From the NCBI RefSeq assembly GCF_000250675.2, contig NC_018681.1:8742001-8806000 (forward strand): DNA of 64,000 nucleotides. Direction: 5' to 3'. This DNA comes from Nocardia brasiliensis ATCC 700358. Lineage in GTDB: Bacteria > Actinomycetota > Actinomycetes > Mycobacteriales > Mycobacteriaceae. The notes beneath the pieces are model-generated. The model was not told where the DNA came from and ran no database searches. It saw nothing but the letters and a program-made list of their open reading frames with translations. The position numbers and the translations under genes are program-made. This document shows positions 59,165 to 64,000 of the stretch, piece after piece. Positions within the stretch are counted from its first letter, which is position 1, and each line of letters begins with the position of its first letter.

Positions 59165-59194
59165 ATTGCGAATCGCGACCCCAGATTTCGCAAT
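59165..59194. promoter_or_regulatory. Inverted repeat upstream of the importer operon
   Basis: ATTGCGAA (59165-59172) and TTCGCAAT (59187-59194) are perfect 8-bp inverted arms 14 bp apart, 76 bp upstream of the ATPase start. A related TTGCGCAA palindrome sits upstream of the xanthine dehydrogenase operon, which may indicate a common purine regulator. Confidence 0.45.
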
Positions 59195-59249
59195 CGTTAC
59201 GCGCAGCCGGGGCCGGACCCGAATTTTTCCGATGCTCGGCCGTGGCCGC

Positions 59250-59804
59250 TCAGCCCTCGAAGGCCGTTTCGTCGGCGCTGGTGACCGCGGCCGTACGCCC
59301 CGGCGCCCGCTGGTACTGCCAGTACAGATTGGTGTGCGCGATGACCGCCTCGGGGGCGGGCGCGCCCCACTCGCTCTTGTCGAAGGTGGTGTGGCCGTCG
59401 CCGACCAGGGTCACGTCGTAGCCGCGGGTGAACGCGCCGTGGATGGTGGAGCGCACGCAGGCGTCGGTCTCCGCACCGGTCACCACCAGCTTGCCGACCC
59501 CGGCCCGCGCCAGCACATCCGCCAGCTCGGTCTCCTCGAACGAGTCACCGAAACGCTTGTGCACCAAGGCTTCCGACTCTTCCCGGACCAGTTCCGGTAC
59601 GTATTCCCAGGCCTCGGTGCCCGGCACCAGGTCATCGGAGCTGTGCTGGATCCACACGACCGGCACGCCGGCGGCGCGGGCCTTGCCGATCACCGTGCCG
59701 ATGTTGGCGAGGACGGCCTCGCGCCGGTACGCCTCGGCCACCACGCCGTTCTGCACGTCGATCACCAGCAGGGCGGTGTTCGGCCGATCCGGCAGCACGG
59801 TCAT
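59250..59804 (-). CDS. Isochorismatase-family cysteine hydrolase
   Basis: 184 aa with the triad of this family: Asp in LLVIDVQNG, Lys in LVHKRFGDSF and Cys in VTGAETDACVRST. Members hydrolyse nicotinamide, ureidoacrylate, N-carbamoyl compounds and others; the substrate is not evident. Being next to a purine/ureide cluster, an N-carbamoyl or amide product of that pathway is plausible. The ATG at 59804 has GGAGG five nt upstream; an ATG at 59816 is possible but less well placed. Confidence 0.88.
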   Translation of the reverse strand: MTVLPDRPNTALLVIDVQNGVVAEAYRREAVLANIGTVIGKARAAGVPVVWIQHSSDDLVPGTEAWEYVPELVREESEALVHKRFGDSFEETELADVLARAGVGKLVVTGAETDACVRSTIHGAFTRGYDVTLVGDGHTTFDKSEWGAPAPEAVIAHTNLYWQYQRAPGRTAAVTSADETAFEG

Positions 59805-59877
59805 CTGGTCCTCCATGGGTCGAGCAAGTGCGCTGGCAACGACGCTCAGGTTAGCCCGGACCACCGACAATCCGGGT

Positions 59878-60639
59878 TCAGTGCCGGGACAACCGCCCGA
59901 ACACCACACCGGCCCAGCCGAATCCGAACGCGGCCAGCCCCAGGCACCAGGCGACGGCGAGCACCGCGTGGTGCCCGGCGCCGGTGGCGTTCAGCAGTCC
60001 GCGCACGGTTTCCAGCACCGGCGTCGCCGGCTGGTACTCGGCGAAACCGCGCAGCCAGTGCGGCATCGTCGCGGTCTGTACGAACGCGCTGCTGATGTAG
60101 GGGATGAACATGATCGCGTAGGTGAGCCCGCCCGCCGCCTCGGGATTCTTGGCGACCAGCCCGAGCGCCACCGCGATCCAGGAGATCGCCAGCACGAACA
60201 AAGTGATCACGCCTAGCGCCGCGAGCCAGCCGCCGGGCCCCGCCTGCGGTCGATAGCCGAGGACGAGCGCCACGCCCACCGCGATCGCGATGGCCGCCAG
60301 ATTCCGGACCACGCTCTCCGCGACGTGTCCGGCGAGCACCGCCTGCCGGAACATCGGCAGCGTGCGAAAGCGGTCGATGCTGCCCCGCGTCATATCGGTG
60401 GACACGCTCGTCGCCGTGATCGAAGAGCCGAATCCGGTGCACAGCAGCATGATTCCCGGCACCACGTAGTCGAGGTAGGGGCCGCCGACATCGATCGCCC
60501 CGCCGAAGACATAGGTGAACAGCAGCATGACGAGCACCGGCATGAGCATCGAGATCACCAGCGTGTCCCGGCTGCGCAGGGTGTGCCTGGCACAGCGCCG
60601 GAACATGACGACGGTGTCCGCCAGCACGTGGTTCGTCAC
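59878..60639 (-). CDS. ABC-2 type transporter permease (DrrB-like)
   Basis: 253 aa with six membrane helices and the DrrB/NodJ family layout (LMPVLVMLLFTYVFGGAI; MTRGSIDRFRTLPMFRQAVLAG). These permeases export drugs or glycolipids but need an ATPase partner, and none is adjacent. The GTG at 60639 overlaps the glycosyltransferase stop by GTGA. Export of the glycosyltransferase product is the simplest reading of that coupling. Confidence 0.88.
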   Translation of the reverse strand: MTNHVLADTVVMFRRCARHTLRSRDTLVISMLMPVLVMLLFTYVFGGAIDVGGPYLDYVVPGIMLLCTGFGSSITATSVSTDMTRGSIDRFRTLPMFRQAVLAGHVAESVVRNLAAIAIAVGVALVLGYRPQAGPGGWLAALGVITLFVLAISWIAVALGLVAKNPEAAGGLTYAIMFIPYISSAFVQTATMPHWLRGFAEYQPATPVLETVRGLLNATGAGHHAVLAVAWCLGLAAFGFGWAGVVFGRLSRH

Positions 60640-61913
60640 CGGGCGGCAGCCTCGACCAGGTCCGCGGCGTAGGCGCTCGCCCCCTCGGTGCGCAGGGTCC
60701 GCGCGAATTCCTTTGCCCGGGAACGGCGGTCGGGAGTGAGCAGCGCGGCCACGCCTTGTTCGAGGCGGTCCGTGGTGAGCTGGGTGAACTTCAGATGCGC
60801 ACCGACACCGAGCCGTTCGACCTGGCCGCCCCACATCGGCTGCTCGAACGACACCGAGCACACCAGGGTCGGCAGGCCCGCGCGCAAGCTCTCGAACAGC
60901 GTGCCGATGCCGCCGTGATGCACGGCCGCGGCACAGTGCGGGAAGACCACGTCGTGCGCGAACGGGCCGACCACCTTCACCTCCGGTCCGGCTTGCGCGG
61001 CCGCGACATCGAGGTCGCTCCAGCCCGCGCTCACCAGCGCGCGCACGCCGAGCCGGGCGGCGACCTCGGTGGCCATGGCGAGCACGGCGGCGGTGTCCCG
61101 GATCGGCATGCTGCCGAACCCGAAGAACACCGGCGCCTCGCCCGCCTCGATCCAGGACAGGATGCTCGCGTGATCGCCCGCCAGGTCGCCGACCGCGGCC
61201 CTGGTCGCCTCGTCGAGGGTCAGGAAGCCGGTGAACGGCCTGCGCGCGCCCCATTCCTGTGGCAGACCCGGCACCAGCGCGGGGTCGTAGATCTGGATCT
61301 CGGGAACCTGCGCGCGGTCCAGCACCGCGGCCGTACTGGCCCGCGACTTGGGCAGCCCCAAGGTCGTGCGCAGGTCGTTGAGGTAGCGCATGAACACCAC
61401 CCGCCGCAGATTCTCGGCCAGCGCCCAGGTGGCCCGGTTGACCAGCGCGGGCGGATTCCAGTGCGGCGGAAGCGCACCCGGGAACGGATACACGCTGGTA
61501 CTGCGGCACGGGAAGTAGTGCAGGCTCACCAGCGGCACCCCCATCGCCTCGGCGACCGAACTCGCCCGGTCCTCGGTGACGGTGCTCGCGACGATCAGGT
61601 TCGCGCCCGCGCAGACGTCGATGACCTCCTGGTTCATCTGCTGGGCGTAGCCGGACATCTGCTTGGCCACCAACTGCATGAGCCGCAGCGTGTTACCCGC
61701 GGCCAGCGCCCGCTGGCCCGCGTCCGAGCTGTAGAGCTGCTGCACATCCGGACCGCACGGCACCGCGGCGAGCCCGGCGTCGGTGACGAACTCGACCAGG
61801 TTGGGCGGCGCACCGAGCAGTACGTCGTGGCCGCGCCGGCGCAATTCGAGCCCGAGGGCCACCACCGGCTGGACGTCACCACGGGTTCCGGTCAGTGGGA
61901 TCGCGATTCTCAA
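60636..61913 (-). CDS. Family 1 glycosyltransferase (MGT/UGT type)
   Basis: 425 aa, GT-B fold. It has the acceptor-domain opening MRIAIPLTGTRGDVQPVVALG and the donor-domain signature FPHCAAAVHHGGIGTLFESLRAGLP. It resembles the enzymes that glycosylate macrolides, rifampicin (Rgt of Nocardia) and mycobacterial glycopeptidolipids. Acceptor and sugar donor cannot be read from sequence. It is coupled to an ABC-2 permease and divergent from a P450 gene across a short region with two repeated palindromes. Confidence 0.9.
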   Translation of the reverse strand: MRIAIPLTGTRGDVQPVVALGLELRRRGHDVLLGAPPNLVEFVTDAGLAAVPCGPDVQQLYSSDAGQRALAAGNTLRLMQLVAKQMSGYAQQMNQEVIDVCAGANLIVASTVTEDRASSVAEAMGVPLVSLHYFPCRSTSVYPFPGALPPHWNPPALVNRATWALAENLRRVVFMRYLNDLRTTLGLPKSRASTAAVLDRAQVPEIQIYDPALVPGLPQEWGARRPFTGFLTLDEATRAAVGDLAGDHASILSWIEAGEAPVFFGFGSMPIRDTAAVLAMATEVAARLGVRALVSAGWSDLDVAAAQAGPEVKVVGPFAHDVVFPHCAAAVHHGGIGTLFESLRAGLPTLVCSVSFEQPMWGGQVERLGVGAHLKFTQLTTDRLEQGVAALLTPDRRSRAKEFARTLRTEGASAYAADLVEAAAR

Positions 61914-61954
61914 GGGCGCTTCTTTCCTCGTGCGATGGGCAGTCGAGAGGACAA

Positions 61955-61993
61955 TGGGCTCTACCGCAGAGAACTGTGGGCTCTACAGCGGAG
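61955..61993. promoter_or_regulatory. Two phased CTCTAC palindromes between glycosyltransferase and P450
   Basis: CTCTACCGCAGAG (61959-61971) and CTCTACAGCGGAG (61981-61993) each have inverted ends and are 22 bp apart, two helical turns. Both sit in the TGGGCTCTAC direct repeat. They lie 42 bp upstream of the glycosyltransferase start and 25 bp upstream of the P450 start, ideal for one repressor over both. Confidence 0.5.
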
Positions 61994-62017
61994 CGTTCGC
62001 GTAGGTACCGTGCAATT

Positions 62018-63406
62018 GTGCACACTGCCGAGCCGACGGACTACCCACCTGAAATGGTGCTACCGCGTTCGCTGGCGGAAGTACCCACCGCACCCGGCCG
62101 CCTCCCGCTGGTCGGGCACGGCCTGCGGGCGTTGCGGGACGCGCCGGGTTTCGTCACGTCACTGCCCGCGCTCGGGCCGATCGTGCGCATCTACTTCGGC
62201 AATCAGACCGGTTATCTGCTGACCACGCCGGACCTGGTCCGCGAAGCCGGGCTCGGCGACGGCGAACTGAATCGGGAAGACCTGCGCGAGGCGATCAAGG
62301 ACATCGCGGGCGGCTCGGTGAACGTGCTGCGCGGCGCGGAGCACAAGCTGCGCCGCCGCATGATCGCGCCCGCACTGCGGCAGAGCAGGCTCGCCGAGTA
62401 CACGCGGGCGGCCGCCGATATCGCCGAGCGGTGGTCGGCCGGGCTGCCCGCGGGCGGGCGGGTGAACCTGATGAAAGAGGCGCACGGCCTCGTGCTGGAC
62501 ACCGTGTCCTCGACCCTGTTCACCGCCGAATTCAGCGACGCCGCGCGCCGCGAGATCCGGGACAACGTGCCGTGGCTGCTCAGCCAGGTCATCCTGCGCA
62601 CCGCGCTGCCGCCGCAGCTGCGCCGGCTCCGCCTGCTCGCGAACTGGCGGTGGCGGCGCAAATCCCGGCACCTGCGTGGCGCGATCGGCGAGGTGGTGGC
62701 CGAATACCGCCGCCGCGACGAGGATTTCCACGATGTGGTGTCGGCGCTGATCCGGCACACCGACAGCGAGACCGGCGCGCGACTGTCCGACGAGCACATC
62801 ATCGACGAGGCGATCCTGATGCTGGCCGGTGGCGTCGGCTCGATGGCATCGTTGACCGGGTGGCTGTGGCACGAGGTGATGCACCGGCCCGAGATCGCCG
62901 AGCGCCTGTACGCCGAACTCGACGCCGTGGTGGGCGCCGGTCCGGTGCGCGCCGAACACATCAACGCGCTGCCGTACCTGAAACAGGTTGTGGCAGAGGT
63001 ACTCCGGTTCTGGGGTCCGTGGATCAGCGCGGGCACCGCCGACGGCGACATCACCATCGGCGGGCTCACCATCCCCGACGGCGCGGCAATCATGTTCAGC
63101 CCCTACATGGTTCAGCACGACAGCCGCTATTTCGCCGACCCGGACGCCTTCGATCCCGACCGCTGGTCGCCCGAGCGCGCCGGCGATATCGACAAGAAGG
63201 CCAATCTGTCCTTCGGCGTCGGCAGGCGGCGCTGCCTCGGCGACCACTTCGCGTTGCTGGAGATCACCTTGGCCTCGGCGGCGCTGCTCGCCCGCTGGCG
63301 GCCCGAGCCGGACCCGAAGTACCGGGTGCGCGCGTCGAACAACGATTTCGTGCTCTCCCCGTCGGCGCTCCCGGTCACCCTGCACGCGCGCGGACCCCGG
63401 CGGTGA
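62018..63406 (+). CDS. Cytochrome P450
   Basis: 462 aa. The heme ligand is in FGVGRRRCLGDHFA (Cys406). The ExxR motif is EVLRFWGP, and the K-helix and PERF-like region (FDPDRWSPERA) are present. The I-helix, normally A-G-x-D/E-T-T, reads LAGGVGSMAS (269-278), so the acid-alcohol pair for oxygen activation is missing. That occurs in P450s with substrate-assisted proton delivery or non-monooxygenase chemistry. The GTG at 62018 is inferred from the conserved N-terminus. It could act on the acceptor of the divergent glycosyltransferase. Confidence 0.9.
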   Translation: MHTAEPTDYPPEMVLPRSLAEVPTAPGRLPLVGHGLRALRDAPGFVTSLPALGPIVRIYFGNQTGYLLTTPDLVREAGLGDGELNREDLREAIKDIAGGSVNVLRGAEHKLRRRMIAPALRQSRLAEYTRAAADIAERWSAGLPAGGRVNLMKEAHGLVLDTVSSTLFTAEFSDAARREIRDNVPWLLSQVILRTALPPQLRRLRLLANWRWRRKSRHLRGAIGEVVAEYRRRDEDFHDVVSALIRHTDSETGARLSDEHIIDEAILMLAGGVGSMASLTGWLWHEVMHRPEIAERLYAELDAVVGAGPVRAEHINALPYLKQVVAEVLRFWGPWISAGTADGDITIGGLTIPDGAAIMFSPYMVQHDSRYFADPDAFDPDRWSPERAGDIDKKANLSFGVGRRRCLGDHFALLEITLASAALLARWRPEPDPKYRVRASNNDFVLSPSALPVTLHARGPRR

Positions 63407-63473
63407 TTCGAATCCGCGCGAGCCGATATCCGGGCCGTGGATGGGATCGGTCGTCGCGCTGGTTGTACGACAG

Positions 63474-64000
63474 GTGAACCCGCTCCTCACGTTGCTCGAC
63501 GCCAAGCTGCACATCGCCGGCTCGGAGATCCTCTGGCGCGAAGTGATCGGCAACGGCTTCGGCCTCGCCTCCGCGATCGGCGGGATGCGGCGGCGGGTAT
63601 GGGCGTGGCCGATCGGCATCGCGGGGAACACGCTGCTGTTCACCGTGTTCGTCGGCGGGGTCTTCAACACCCCGCAGCACCTGAACATGGCGGGGCAGGC
63701 GGGGCGGCAGCTGATGTTCATCGCGGTCAGCGTGTACGGCTGGTGGAGCTGGTATCGGCACGCCAAGATCGAGACCGGCCTGGAGCACCGCGGCGTCGAC
63801 CCGCGCTGGGCGGGCAACCGGGAACGCCTGGTCCTGGTGGCGGCGATGCTCGTGGGCACCGCCGCGTTCGCGCAACTGTTCGCCGCGATCGGCTCCTACG
63901 GTCCGTGGGCGGAGGCGTGGATCTTCACCGGGTCGGTGCTGGCCACCTACGGCATGGCCCGCGGTCTCGCCGAGTTCTGGCTGATCTGGATCGCCGTCGA
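63474..64000 (+). CDS. pnuC: PnuC-type nicotinamide riboside transporter (3' end outside window)
   Basis: The visible 175 residues match PnuC: an N-terminal region ending in EILWREVIGNGFGLASAIGGM, several membrane helices and the family signature VYGWWSWYR. PnuC takes up nicotinamide riboside by facilitated diffusion for NAD synthesis, trapped by a cytoplasmic kinase. The GTG at 63474 is the first start giving a normal N-terminus. The last part runs past base 64000. Confidence 0.88.
   Translation, partial: MNPLLTLLDAKLHIAGSEILWREVIGNGFGLASAIGGMRRRVWAWPIGIAGNTLLFTVFVGGVFNTPQHLNMAGQAGRQLMFIAVSVYGWWSWYRHAKIETGLEHRGVDPRWAGNRERLVLVAAMLVGTAAFAQLFAAIGSYGPWAEAWIFTGSVLATYGMARGLAEFWLIWIAV

Noticed and set aside
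60636..61913. Naming the glycosyltransferase as the rifampicin-inactivating Rgt
   Set aside because: Family resemblance is shared by glycopeptidolipid and macrolide glycosyltransferases; no residue visible here fixes rifampicin as acceptor.

Overview
The window is high-GC actinobacterial chromosome, most likely Nocardia or a close mycolic-acid relative. The evidence is gene content and order. One block (1-13 kb) follows a mycobacterial neighbourhood: L,D-transpeptidase lipoprotein, murB, DUF2505, deoC, DUF2516, hbhA with its XRE regulator, a DUF445 membrane protein and a TetR regulator. An isocitrate lyase/fadB2 pair, an EspG-like type VII chaperone and an LmeA-type protein add to this. I saw no rRNA, tRNA, CRISPR array, prophage or insertion sequence.

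Layout. 1-16 kb: cell-envelope and housekeeping genes (partial Ldt, murB, two DUF2505 paralogues separated by a degenerate ~50-bp repeat, deoC, purU, hbhA operon, AarF/UbiB kinase, trans-acting enoyl-reductase-like protein). 16-25.5 kb: two serine hydrolases, a secreted protein built from 18 GYDRx-like five-residue repeats, an orphan type VII-like trio ending in EspG, PPK2, an LLM flavoprotein, a DsbA/VKOR oxidative-folding pair and a periplasmic trypsin-like protease. 25.5-37.6 kb: zinc alcohol dehydrogenase, AI-2E exporter, ZIP transporter, a small-HTH/Clp-N/serine-hydrolase operon with a long palindrome over its start, a full-length MetE homologue that has lost three of four zinc ligands, fadB2, isocitrate lyase and a secreted lipase.

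37.6-59.1 kb is a purine-catabolism supercluster. A five-gene minus-strand operon with 4-nt stop/start overlaps encodes the xanthine dehydrogenase FAD subunit, a fused 2Fe-2S/molybdenum subunit, a DUF6986 aldolase-like enzyme, allantoicase and a PuuE-type allantoinase. A second minus operon encodes OHCU decarboxylase, HIU hydrolase, uricase and 8-oxoguanine deaminase. Divergent from it lie a MobA-like nucleotidyltransferase and XdhC, both suited to molybdenum-cofactor supply. An NMT1-type ABC importer follows. Together they could take guanine/xanthine through urate and allantoin to glyoxylate and urea. A four-gene island (2OG dioxygenase, atypical M20 hydrolase, STAND/TPR NTPase, 124-aa unknown) sits between the two purine operons.

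59.2-64 kb: an isochorismatase-fold hydrolase, an ABC-2 permease coupled to a family-1 glycosyltransferase, a divergent cytochrome P450 lacking the usual I-helix acid-alcohol pair, and a PnuC transporter cut by the window edge. The observations most worth following are the zinc-site-less MetE, the HTH/Clp-N operon, the atypical M20 enzyme, the DUF6986 enzyme in the ureide operon and the GYDR repeat protein.
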